From Oceanospirillaceae bacterium (lineage in GTDB: Bacteria > Pseudomonadota > Gammaproteobacteria > Pseudomonadales > Oceanobacteraceae), in NCBI GenBank assembly GCA_002723385.1, contig PBNY01000078.1, positions 1 to 32,892 on the forward strand: a stretch of 32,892 nucleotides of DNA. The letters run 5' to 3'. Positions 26,304 to 32,892 of this stretch are shown here, piece after piece (positions within the stretch are counted from its first letter, which is position 1; the number at the start of each line of letters is the position of its first letter). A program made the position numbers and the translations under genes. The notes beneath the pieces are model-generated. The model was not told the origin of the DNA, made no database searches, and saw only the letters and a program-made list of their open reading frames with translations.

Positions 26304-27044
26304 ATGGCAGGCCGCGACAATATTTATCAGCAACTGCAGCCCGAATCCGCCGGGTTTCGCTTTGATGACGCGGTTGCCCGTGTTTTTCCCGATATGATCA
26401 AACGCTCGGTGCCGGGTTACGCTGAGTCGGTGGCCATGTCAGGCATCATCGCCAGCCAATACGCTCAACCCAAATCCAACCTCTACGACCTCGGATGTTC
26501 TCTGGGGGCGGTCACGCTGGCACTGCGCCATGGTGTTACCCAGTCGGACTGTCATGTTATCGGTGTTGATAATTCTGAAGCGATGTTGGAGCGTGCTCGC
26601 CACTACATTGCTCTGGATGATCAGACGTTGGCGGGGGATGCTGTACCCGTTGAGCTGATCTGTGCGGATATTTGTGATCTACGCATGGAAAACGTATCGG
26701 TTTCTGCGCTCAACTACGTACTGCAGTTTGTAGAAATGGAACGACGTTTGCCGCTGCTTCGCAAGATCGCAGAGGCAACCTTGCCCGGCGGTGTACTGAT
26801 TCTTTCCGAGAAGCTGAGTTTTGATGAGAAAGAACAGGCTATTCAGGACAGCCTGCATATCGATTTCAAACGCGCCAACGGATATTCCGACCTGGAAATT
26901 TCTCGCAAGCGTACCGCGATTGAAAACGTGTTGATCCCCGAGTCCGAAGCGTGTCATCGTCAAAGACTGCTGGAAGCGGGGTTCACCCGAGTCGTACGCT
27001 GGTACCAATGCTTTAACTTCGTATCTTTTCTGGCCATCAAGTGA
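26304..27044 (+). CDS. cmoA: carboxy-S-adenosyl-L-methionine synthase
   Basis: 246 residues from the ATG at 26304, the same length as E. coli CmoA (247); an upstream TTG-initiated extension at 26280 is unlikely. CmoA converts SAM and prephenate to carboxy-SAM. Visible motifs: FDDAVARVFPDMIKRSVPGY (family signature), SAM-binding YDLGCSLGAVTL, VIGVDNSEAML and a C-terminal ... WYQCFNF. It is followed by cmoB with a four-base overlap if the GTG at 27041 is used, or 17 bases apart from the preferred ATG. Together they make cmo5U at position 34 of tRNAs such as the Val(UAC) encoded at the left edge. Confidence 0.96.
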   Translation: MAGRDNIYQQLQPESAGFRFDDAVARVFPDMIKRSVPGYAESVAMSGIIASQYAQPKSNLYDLGCSLGAVTLALRHGVTQSDCHVIGVDNSEAMLERARHYIALDDQTLAGDAVPVELICADICDLRMENVSVSALNYVLQFVEMERRLPLLRKIAEATLPGGVLILSEKLSFDEKEQAIQDSLHIDFKRANGYSDLEISRKRTAIENVLIPESEACHRQRLLEAGFTRVVRWYQCFNFVSFLAIK

Positions 27045-27061
27045 CCAAGGAGTTCGGTAGC

Positions 27062-28108
27062 ATGACATTTGCCTCATCGGCTGTTGCCGGAATTGATCCG
27101 GAACACCCGGAATCGATATTGGTCTGGTTCGACAATCTGATCGCATCCATGCAACAACCTGGAAGTGGACTGGAACCTTGGGCGAAGATTCTGCGTCAGC
27201 AGCTGACGGATATTCTGGTCACACGAGAGCACGGTGATCAGCAACGCTGGCTAGGTGCCCTGAAAGCTCTGCCGCTGGTTGAAGGCGTCCAGTGTGATCT
27301 GGAATCAGAGCACTTGCACATCAGCAGTGGCAATGGTTTGTCGGATATCCTGGCGAGCCAGATTCATACCGGACTGGAAGGCCTTATTCCCTGGCGCAAA
27401 GGCCCGTTCCACGTATTTGATACCTTTATAGACACAGAGTGGCGCTCGGACTGGAAGTGGCAGCGGGTTGTGCCGCATTTGTCGAAAATGGAAGGACGGC
27501 GTGTTCTGGATGTGGGGTGTGGGTCTGGATACCACATCTGGCGAATGCTGGGGGAAGGAGCACGGCAGGTGATTGGTGTCGATCCCTCTCGGCTGTTCCT
27601 GATGCAATTCCAGGCAATCAAGTTTTATGTCGAACAGTCCAAAGGACAGGTTCCGGCACATTTGTTGCCAATGAAAATGGAAGATGTGCCTCCGAAGCTG
27701 AAAGCTTTCGATACGGTGTTCAGTATGGGCGTGCTATACCATCGCAAATCGCCGATAGAACACCTTGAAGAACTCAAGGGTGCTCTCCGTCCGGGCGGCG
27801 AAATGGTGCTTGAAACACTGGTCATCGAAGGCCCGCTGGGGCAAGTACTGATGCCGGAAGATCGTTACGCCATGATGCGCAATGTCTGGTACATCCCATC
27901 GCCCGAAACCCTGTTGCTCTGGTGTCGTCGTGTCGGGTTCCGCAATCCTCGTGTGGTCGATCTCAATCAGACGTCTCTGGATGAGCAGCGCACCACGGAA
28001 TGGATGAAGTTCAATTCTCTCAACGATTTCCTCGATCCCAATGACCTGACCAGAACCGCAGAGGGATATCCTGCGCCGCTACGAGCGGTGGTGATCGCTG
28101 ACAATTGA
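27062..28108 (+). CDS. cmoB: tRNA U34 carboxymethyltransferase
   Basis: 348 residues, start at 27062 because AAGGAG precedes it by nine bases. It uses the carboxy-SAM made by CmoA to carboxymethylate 5-hydroxyuridine at U34. Family motifs are intact: LIPWRKGPFHVFDTFIDTEW with the lysine that holds carboxy-SAM, SAM site LDVGCGSGYHIWRM, FDTVFSMGVLYHRKSPIEHL and the C-terminal FNSLNDFLDPNDLTRTAEGYP. The N-terminus is about 20 residues longer than in E. coli (323). The last 30 bases overlap the 3' end of the convergent dusC. Confidence 0.96.
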   Translation: MTFASSAVAGIDPEHPESILVWFDNLIASMQQPGSGLEPWAKILRQQLTDILVTREHGDQQRWLGALKALPLVEGVQCDLESEHLHISSGNGLSDILASQIHTGLEGLIPWRKGPFHVFDTFIDTEWRSDWKWQRVVPHLSKMEGRRVLDVGCGSGYHIWRMLGEGARQVIGVDPSRLFLMQFQAIKFYVEQSKGQVPAHLLPMKMEDVPPKLKAFDTVFSMGVLYHRKSPIEHLEELKGALRPGGEMVLETLVIEGPLGQVLMPEDRYAMMRNVWYIPSPETLLLWCRRVGFRNPRVVDLNQTSLDEQRTTEWMKFNSLNDFLDPNDLTRTAEGYPAPLRAVVIADN

Positions 28109-29134
28109 TCCTGTTTGATCTGTTGCTCCCTGGTCCGCTGCGGTCAGGGCGTTATCCAGAGCGGTGAAAAACGCGGGTCGCTCGCGGAATGTACGAACTG
28201 ATCTGAAAACCTCAGCCATCTCTGGCGAGTGCATGGCGAAGTAATGCAGCCATTGCTTGAGACGGTCTGTTAATTGTTTATCGGTCAGATAATCCAGACG
28301 CTCGGCCAATCGTTTGAATAGAATCATGTAATCCCGAAACTGAAAGTCGGTGTGTTCCAGCTGGCCATATTGCCGACGGATTCTCAGTGCCAGATCGGGT
28401 GTGGCGACCAGACCTCGTCCAATCATCAGCAGGTTGGTACCCGCCACGGCTTCGCAACGAATGGCATTGTCTGTGGTCCAGATCTCTCCGTTGGCGAGTA
28501 CCGGTATCTGAACTGAGGCCCGAATTTTTTCAATCCATTCCCAGTGTGCGGGCGGTTTGTAGCCTTCTGTTTTGGTGCGTGCGTGTACGGTGAGCCACTG
28601 AATGCCGGCGCTTTCCAGAGCCTGGGCATTGTCCAGTGCCAGAGACTTGTCCTTGAACCCGAGACGCATCTTGGCACTGACCGGTACGTGGGCCGGAACC
28701 GCCTTCCGCACGGCAGTTGCAACCTGATGGAGCACTTCTGGATATTGCAGCAATACCGCACCGCCCTGACTTTTGTTCACGGTTTTTGCCGGACAACCGA
28801 AGTTCAGATCGATCGCCGGAGCCCCGAGGCTGGCGGCTTTGGCCGCATTTTCAGCCATACACACCGGGTCGCTTCCCAGCAGTTGAACATGGACTGGAGT
28901 ACCGGCCAGCGTTTTTCCCTGGTTGGCCAGTTCCGGGCAGTAGCGATGGAAGACTTTGGCGGGGTAGAGCTGTTGATTGACGCGAACAAACTCGGTGACG
29001 CAATGGTTGATGCCACCCACAGACGTCACCAGCTCACGCAAGTGAAAGTCCATCAAGCCTTCCATGGGAGCCAGAGCGATGTAAGGAACAGAGGATTGAT
29101 GTTGGTCTGGTCGGGCGGTCAATGGATGGATCAT
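28079..29134 (-). CDS. dusC: tRNA-dihydrouridine synthase DusC
   Basis: 351 residues, an FMN-dependent flavoenzyme that reduces U16 of tRNA to dihydrouridine. APMEGLMDFHLREL, ITEFVRV-like TEFVRVNQQLYPAKVFHRYCPEL, VQLLGSDPVCMAENA, the active-site cysteine in DLNFGCPAKTVNKSQGGA, HARTKTEGYKPPAHWEWI and LMIGRGLVATPDL all match DusC rather than DusA or DusB. It is longer than E. coli DusC (315), mostly at both ends. The ATG at 29134 has no good ribosome binding site, so translation may be weak or start elsewhere (an in-frame TTG lies at 29122). It converges on cmoB with a 30-base overlap. Confidence 0.92.
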   Translation of the reverse strand: MIHPLTARPDQHQSSVPYIALAPMEGLMDFHLRELVTSVGGINHCVTEFVRVNQQLYPAKVFHRYCPELANQGKTLAGTPVHVQLLGSDPVCMAENAAKAASLGAPAIDLNFGCPAKTVNKSQGGAVLLQYPEVLHQVATAVRKAVPAHVPVSAKMRLGFKDKSLALDNAQALESAGIQWLTVHARTKTEGYKPPAHWEWIEKIRASVQIPVLANGEIWTTDNAIRCEAVAGTNLLMIGRGLVATPDLALRIRRQYGQLEHTDFQFRDYMILFKRLAERLDYLTDKQLTDRLKQWLHYFAMHSPEMAEVFRSVRTFRERPAFFTALDNALTAADQGATDQTGSIVSDHHRS

Positions 29135-29166
29135 ACCAGTGTGAGCAGGAAGCTGGAGGGGCGGCG

Positions 29167-29195
29167 ATTGGACATGGGTTTTGGCAGTCTGTCAA
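29167..29195 (-). promoter_or_regulatory. sigma70 promoter of dusC
   Basis: On the minus strand, a perfect TTGACA (29190-29195) is followed by a 17-base spacer and TCCAAT (29167-29172), four of six -10 bases. The predicted start is about 26 bases before the dusC ATG. Confidence 0.6.
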
Positions 29196-29198
29196 TTG

Positions 29199-29210
29199 GC
29201 GAATATTCGC
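29199..29210. repeat. 12-base perfect palindrome GCGAATATTCGC
   Basis: It lies four bases upstream of the dusC -35 and is a candidate protein-binding site for dusC or the divergent oad operon. No regulator is known. Confidence 0.35.
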
Positions 29211-29488
29211 GCCGAAATGAATCGAAATGCCACCAAAGTCGGTAGGTTTTTCGTGAACTTTGTGACTGATTTGGTTGATGTTGTCATGACCCCTTCATCT
29301 TTTATGGGCGGATTTGTTCCCAAGTGCGGTTGTTGGTGGGTAAATTTTGACCTGTGGCAGTTGAAAGGGGCAGGTCTTTTAAGTAGTCTGGCTCAGTTTT
29401 TCTGCATTCAGGGAATAGCATTATTGCCTTGGATTCAGTGAACTCTTGCTAAACGCAAAACAACCATAAATGTATAGGAGCCACTTGC

Positions 29489-29743
29489 ATGTCAGAGCCA
29501 GGACTCGTCACGCAAGGCTTGGAATTGATGATCTTTGGTATGGCTACCGTATTCGTCTTTCTGACGATGCTGGTATTTATTACCGATCAGATGTCCAAGC
29601 TGGTCAGTAAATATGCTCCCGAAGAAGAAGTTGTTGCAGCGCCGAAGCCGGTTGCCGCAGCGCCTCAGACTCAGGGAGTTGATCCGCAATTGCTGAAGGT
29701 CTTGTCAGCAGCGGTCAAGGAACATCGTTCGCGCCAAAAGTAG
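29489..29743 (+). CDS. oadG: oxaloacetate decarboxylase gamma subunit
   Basis: 84 residues. One transmembrane helix (about 12-33) is followed by a short cytoplasmic tail with an A/P-rich linker (VVAAPKPVAAAPQTQ) and a charged C-terminus (KEHRSRQK), the normal gamma-subunit layout. It holds the alpha and beta subunits together and helps the membrane assembly of the Na+-pumping decarboxylase. AGGAG lies nine bases before the ATG. It starts the oadG-oadA-oadB operon and is the first gene after the 354-base leader. Confidence 0.93.
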   Translation: MSEPGLVTQGLELMIFGMATVFVFLTMLVFITDQMSKLVSKYAPEEEVVAAPKPVAAAPQTQGVDPQLLKVLSAAVKEHRSRQK

Positions 29744-29802
29744 CGAGCGAATCATAATAACCAAGACGTTAACAACGTTATCGGAAGAAAAGGCCATCAT
29801 CC

Positions 29803-31575
29803 ATGACCGATTCTAAAAAACTCGGAATTACCGACGTCGTATTGCGCGACGCACACCAATCGATTCTTGCCACCCGTATGCGTATTGACGACATGCTGCC
29901 GATCGCTGAAAAGCTGGATCAGGTAGGCTACTGGTCGTTAGAATCCTGGGGTGGTGCAACCTTTGATTCATGCATCCGTTTCCTGGGCGAAGACCCATGG
30001 GATCGCATCCGTGAATTCAAAAAGGCAATGCCAAAAACCAAGCATCAAATGCTGCTGCGCGGTCAAAACCTGCTGGGTTACCGCCACTACGCTGATGATG
30101 TGGTAGAGAAGTTCGTTGAACGCGCTGCGACGAATGGCGTGGATGTATTCCGCGTGTTTGACGCAATGAACGACCCTCGCAACCTGGAAACTGCTCTCAA
30201 GGCCGTCAAGAAGCAGGGAAAACACGCTCAGGGCACTCTGTCGTTCACGACCAGCCCGGTGCACACCATGGAAGCATGGGTGTCTCTGGCGAAGCAGATC
30301 GAAGACATGGGTGCAGACTCCATTGCCATTAAAGACATGGCAGGTGTTCTGACTCCATACGATGCATTCGAGCTGGTTACCAAGCTGAAGGCCCAGACCG
30401 ATCTGGAAGTTCAACTGCACGCACACGCGACTTCAGGCTTGTCTGACATGACCATCCTGAAGGCTGTTGAAGCGGGCATTGATCGTGTAGACACCGCGAT
30501 TTCTTCTATGTCCATGACCTACGGCCACACGGCAACGGAATCGGTTGTTGCTGCTTTGGCAGGTACGGAGCGCGACACTGGCATCGACCTGCTGTTGTTG
30601 GAAGAAATTGCCGCTTACTTCCGTCAGGTTCGTAAGAAGTACGCCAAGTTTGAAGGCGCGCTGAAGGGAACCGATTCCCGTATTCTGGTTGCTCAGGTAC
30701 CTGGCGGTATGCTGACCAACATGGAAAACCAGTTGCGTGAGCAAGGCGCATCCGACAAGTTTGATGACGTTCTGAAAGAAATCCCACGTGTTCGCGAAGA
30801 TCTGGGTTTCATTCCTCTGGTAACACCAACTTCACAGATCGTTGGTACCCAGGCGGTTCTTAACGTTCTGACGGGTGAGCGTTACAAGTCTATTTCCAAG
30901 GAAACCCAGGGCATCCTGAAAGGCGAGTACGGTGCTGCTCCTGCGCCAATGAACGCTGAGCTGCAAGCTCGTGTTCTGGATGGCAAAGAGCCAATCACTT
31001 GTCGTCCGGCTGATCTGATCGAAAATGAGATGGACAAGATCGTTGCTGACGTTGACAAGCTGGCCGCTGATAAAGGTATCAAACTGTCTGCTGACAAGAT
31101 CGATGACGCTTTGACCTACGCCCTGTTCCCTCAGATTGCTCCGAAGTTCCTGGAAAATCGTGGCAATCCAGATGCGTTTGAACCGGCTCCAAAAGGTGAT
31201 GCAGAAGACACCTTCACTGTAAATGTCGATGGCAACGAATACGTTGTTAAAGTTGACGACGGTGGTGATGTGACTCATCTGGCACCGATTAACGGCGCTC
31301 CAATCAGCATGGGTGGTTCTGCTCCAGCAGCTGATGCTGCGGCTCCGGTTGCAGCAGGTAGCGGTGAGCCTATCGGTGCCCCACTGGCTGGTAACGTCTG
31401 GAAGGTGATGGTGACTCCGGGTTCTCAGGTTGCAGAAGGTGATGTTGTGCTGATTCTGGAAGCCATGAAGATGGAAACCGAAGTTCGTGCGCCTCGTGCC
31501 GGTACTGTCAGCAGTGTGGCAGCAGCCGAAGGTGCGGCGGTTAAAGTCGGCGACACTCTGTATACCCTGGCGTAA
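29803..31575 (+). CDS. oadA: oxaloacetate decarboxylase alpha subunit (biotin carboxyltransferase)
   Basis: 590 residues. The N-terminal carboxyltransferase TIM barrel (about 1-260) has metal ligands in [10 protein letters not shown] and the HAHA segment, plus the IKDMAG lysine. A conserved carboxylase domain follows (about 280-470), then an A/P/G-rich hinge (about 495-520) and the C-terminal biotinyl domain with the biotin lysine K556 in EAMKMET. It transfers CO2 from oxaloacetate to biotin. Its codon use favours GCT, GTT, CGT and CTG strongly, as expected for a highly expressed gene, unlike most of its neighbours. It sits between oadG and oadB with a 59-base gap upstream. Confidence 0.97.
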   Translation: MTDSKKLGITDVVLRDAHQSILATRMRIDDMLPIAEKLDQVGYWSLESWGGATFDSCIRFLGEDPWDRIREFKKAMPKTKHQMLLRGQNLLGYRHYADDVVEKFVERAATNGVDVFRVFDAMNDPRNLETALKAVKKQGKHAQGTLSFTTSPVHTMEAWVSLAKQIEDMGADSIAIKDMAGVLTPYDAFELVTKLKAQTDLEVQLHAHATSGLSDMTILKAVEAGIDRVDTAISSMSMTYGHTATESVVAALAGTERDTGIDLLLLEEIAAYFRQVRKKYAKFEGALKGTDSRILVAQVPGGMLTNMENQLREQGASDKFDDVLKEIPRVREDLGFIPLVTPTSQIVGTQAVLNVLTGERYKSISKETQGILKGEYGAAPAPMNAELQARVLDGKEPITCRPADLIENEMDKIVADVDKLAADKGIKLSADKIDDALTYALFPQIAPKFLENRGNPDAFEPAPKGDAEDTFTVNVDGNEYVVKVDDGGDVTHLAPINGAPISMGGSAPAADAAAPVAAGSGEPIGAPLAGNVWKVMVTPGSQVAEGDVVLILEAMKMETEVRAPRAGTVSSVAAAEGAAVKVGDTLYTLA

Positions 31576-31586
31576 GGAGTGTCGAC

Positions 31587-32756
31587 ATGCAAAGCTTGAT
31601 TAACCTCTGGCAAGACACCGGTTTTTACCAAATGGAATTTGGCCAATTGGTCATGATTCTTATTGGTATTGGACTGCTGTACCTTGCTATCAAAAAGGGC
31701 TTCGAGCCCTTGCTGCTGTTGCCAATTGCAGTGGGTACCATTTTCGTAAACATTCCCGGGGCGGGTTTTTATGCCGATCCGGTTTACGATGCTGCTGGCC
31801 ACCTGGAAGCACCAGCCGGTCTGCTGTGGTATATCTACCACGCAGGTATCGAGACAGGTCTGTTCCCATTGCTGATCTTCATGGGCGTTGGTGCAATGAC
31901 CGACTTTGGTCCTCTGCTGGCTAACCCGAAGACCTTGCTGTTGGGTGCAGCCGCTCAGTTCGGTATCTTCGGAACTCTGTTCGGCGCGGTATTCTTCACG
32001 GATATTGGCTTGATGGACTTCAGCATTCAGCAAGCTTCAGCGATTGGTATTATCGGTGGTGCAGACGGACCGACCTCGATCTTCATTGCATCGAAGCTGG
32101 CTCCTGAGCTACTGGGTGCGATTGCAGTAGCGGCATACTCTTATATGGCTCTGGTTCCAATGATCCAGCCGCCAATCATGAAGTATTTCACCACGGAAGA
32201 AGAGCGCAAGATCCAGATGTCTCAGCTGCGTACTGTCAGCAAGACTGAGAAGATTGTTTTCCCAATCACGATTCTGGTTCTGGTTGCTCTGTTGTTGCCA
32301 TCGGCGGCGCCTCTGTTGGGTATGTTCTGCTTCGGTAACCTGATGAAGGAATCCGGCGTGGTTGAGCGTTTGAGTGATACGGCTCAGAATGCCTTGATTA
32401 ACGTTGTGACTATCTTCCTGGGGCTTGGTGTGGGGTCAAAAATGAGCGCTGACAAGTTCCTGAACTGGGATACCCTGAGCATCCTGTTCCTGGGTCTGGC
32501 AGCTTTCTGTGTTGGTACCGCTACGGGTGTCATCATGGCCAAGATCATGAATAAGTACTCCAAAGACCCTATCAACCCATTGATTGGTTCTGCGGGCGTA
32601 TCTGCTGTACCAATGGCGGCACGTGTATCCAACAAGGTTGGTCTGGAAGCTAATCCTCAGAACTTCCTGTTGATGCACGCGATGGGGCCAAACGTAGCGG
32701 GTGTTATCGGTTCTGCTGTTGCTGCCGGTGTGATGATCAGCTTCTTCGGATCCTGA
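31587..32756 (+). CDS. oadB: oxaloacetate decarboxylase beta subunit (Na+ channel)
   Basis: 389 residues with about nine to eleven hydrophobic segments. It is the integral membrane subunit that decarboxylates carboxybiotin and exports Na+. The family hallmark [17 protein letters not shown] is present, as are ITDI-like [38 protein letters not shown] and [19 protein letters not shown]. It belongs to the shorter subgroup of OadB, which is about 430 residues in Klebsiella and about 380-390 in others. GGAG lies seven bases before the ATG. An intrinsic terminator follows the stop, closing the operon. With NhaD it would run a Na+ circuit. Confidence 0.96.
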   Translation: MQSLINLWQDTGFYQMEFGQLVMILIGIGLLYLAIKKGFEPLLLLPIAVGTIFVNIPGAGFYADPVYDAAGHLEAPAGLLWYIYHAGIETGLFPLLIFMGVGAMTDFGPLLANPKTLLLGAAAQFGIFGTLFGAVFFTDIGLMDFSIQQASAIGIIGGADGPTSIFIASKLAPELLGAIAVAAYSYMALVPMIQPPIMKYFTTEEERKIQMSQLRTVSKTEKIVFPITILVLVALLLPSAAPLLGMFCFGNLMKESGVVERLSDTAQNALINVVTIFLGLGVGSKMSADKFLNWDTLSILFLGLAAFCVGTATGVIMAKIMNKYSKDPINPLIGSAGVSAVPMAARVSNKVGLEANPQNFLLMHAMGPNVAGVIGSAVAAGVMISFFGS

Positions 32757-32777
32757 TTCTTCTAAACTTGCTAAATA

Positions 32778-32805
32778 AAAAAGCAGCCAATTGGCTGCTT
32801 TTTTT
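32778..32805 (+). terminator. intrinsic terminator of the oad operon
   Basis: AGCAGCC-AATT-GGCTGCT forms a seven-base perfect stem extended by A/T pairs to about twelve, followed by a run of seven T. It lies 21 bases after the oadB stop. The A run before the stem also makes it a possible terminator for transcripts arriving from the right. Confidence 0.93.
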
Positions 32806-32892
32806 AGGTTCATCGCATTTAAGCGTGGAAAATGAGAACGGCAGTAAAACCGGTTAAATTTGCATTCGCCAAAACCCAAACAAAACCGATTA

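Larger units (their letters stand above)
29135..29488. other. 354-base divergent intergenic region (dusC / oad operon)
   Basis: No gene is supported here. An open frame of 86 codons on the plus strand (29181-29441) has no AUG with a ribosome binding site and no recognisable family. The region holds the dusC promoter and the 12-base palindrome listed separately. For the oad operon the best -35/-10 pair I see is TTGAAA (about 29360) with a poor TAGTCT 17 bases on. A direct repeat ATTCAGnGAA appears twice about 27 bases apart (near 29407 and 29433), close to oadG. The leader is long enough for unknown regulation. Confidence 0.5.

Noticed and set aside
29181-29441. 86-codon open frame between dusC and oadG
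   Set aside because: Begins with TTG, no ribosome binding site at its internal ATG codons, no similarity recognised; more likely leader DNA.
29803-32756. Horizontal transfer of the oad operon because of its different base and codon use
   Set aside because: The bias is towards codons typical of highly expressed genes, with no flanking mobile element, so expression level explains it better than transfer.

Overview
The window reads as chromosomal DNA of a marine or salt-adapted gammaproteobacterium, probably Oceanospirillales- or Alteromonadales-like. The reasons are the moderate GC content, AGGAG-type ribosome binding sites, a Na+-pumping oxaloacetate decarboxylase operon, an NhaD-type Na+/H+ antiporter, and the gammaproteobacterial genes cmoA, cmoB, uup, rmuC, tilS and dusC. 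I see no insertion sequence, phage gene, integrase, CRISPR array or rRNA. Most of the window is housekeeping sequence with a few accessory genes. The species assignment is inference.

Layout. Bases 1-4402 hold a tRNA-Val(UAC) with a clear sigma70 promoter and a two-gene RND efflux operon (adaptor and permease, minus strand) with no outer-membrane channel gene beside it. Bases 4634-7065 hold uup and a coupled membrane-anchored unknown gene. They converge on a large minus-strand Cache-HAMP-PAS-PAS-GGDEF-EAL gene whose cyclic-di-GMP motifs are all intact. Bases 10379-12968 hold three probable envelope or metal/redox genes: an exported cysteine hydrolase, a DUF4242 protein and a membrane-anchored di-heme peroxidase. 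Bases 13063-17899 hold dnaE directly overlapped by tilS, without accA between them. Bases 17912-20566 hold nhaD, a lipoprotein and a stand-alone cyclic-nucleotide-binding-domain protein.

Bases 20849-24496 hold rpe, gph, a small predicted outer-membrane protein and rmuC. Bases 24575-28108 form a co-directional run: an iron-sulfur photolyase (FeS-BCP/PhrB type), a tiny overlapping DUF2256 zinc-finger-like gene, cmoA and cmoB. dusC converges on cmoB. Bases 29489-32756 hold the oadG-oadA-oadB operon, closed by a strong intrinsic terminator.

The genes fall into recognisable jobs. tRNA maturation and modification: tRNA-Val, tilS, cmoA/cmoB (cmo5U34, the wobble modification found on tRNAs such as Val-UAC) and dusC. 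Sodium bioenergetics: nhaD and oadGAB. DNA replication and repair: dnaE, rmuC, photolyase and uup.

The most notable anomaly is tilS. Its frame is interrupted by one in-frame TGA (17645-17647) at the boundary before the C-terminal domain, yet the downstream frame still encodes a well-conserved TilS C-terminal domain up to a stop at 17899. This could be a sequencing error, a nonsense allele, a tolerated truncation or UGA readthrough. I did not find a clearly new multi-gene system. The best candidates for new biology are the tilS interruption, the photolyase-DUF2256 pairing and several unknown envelope proteins.
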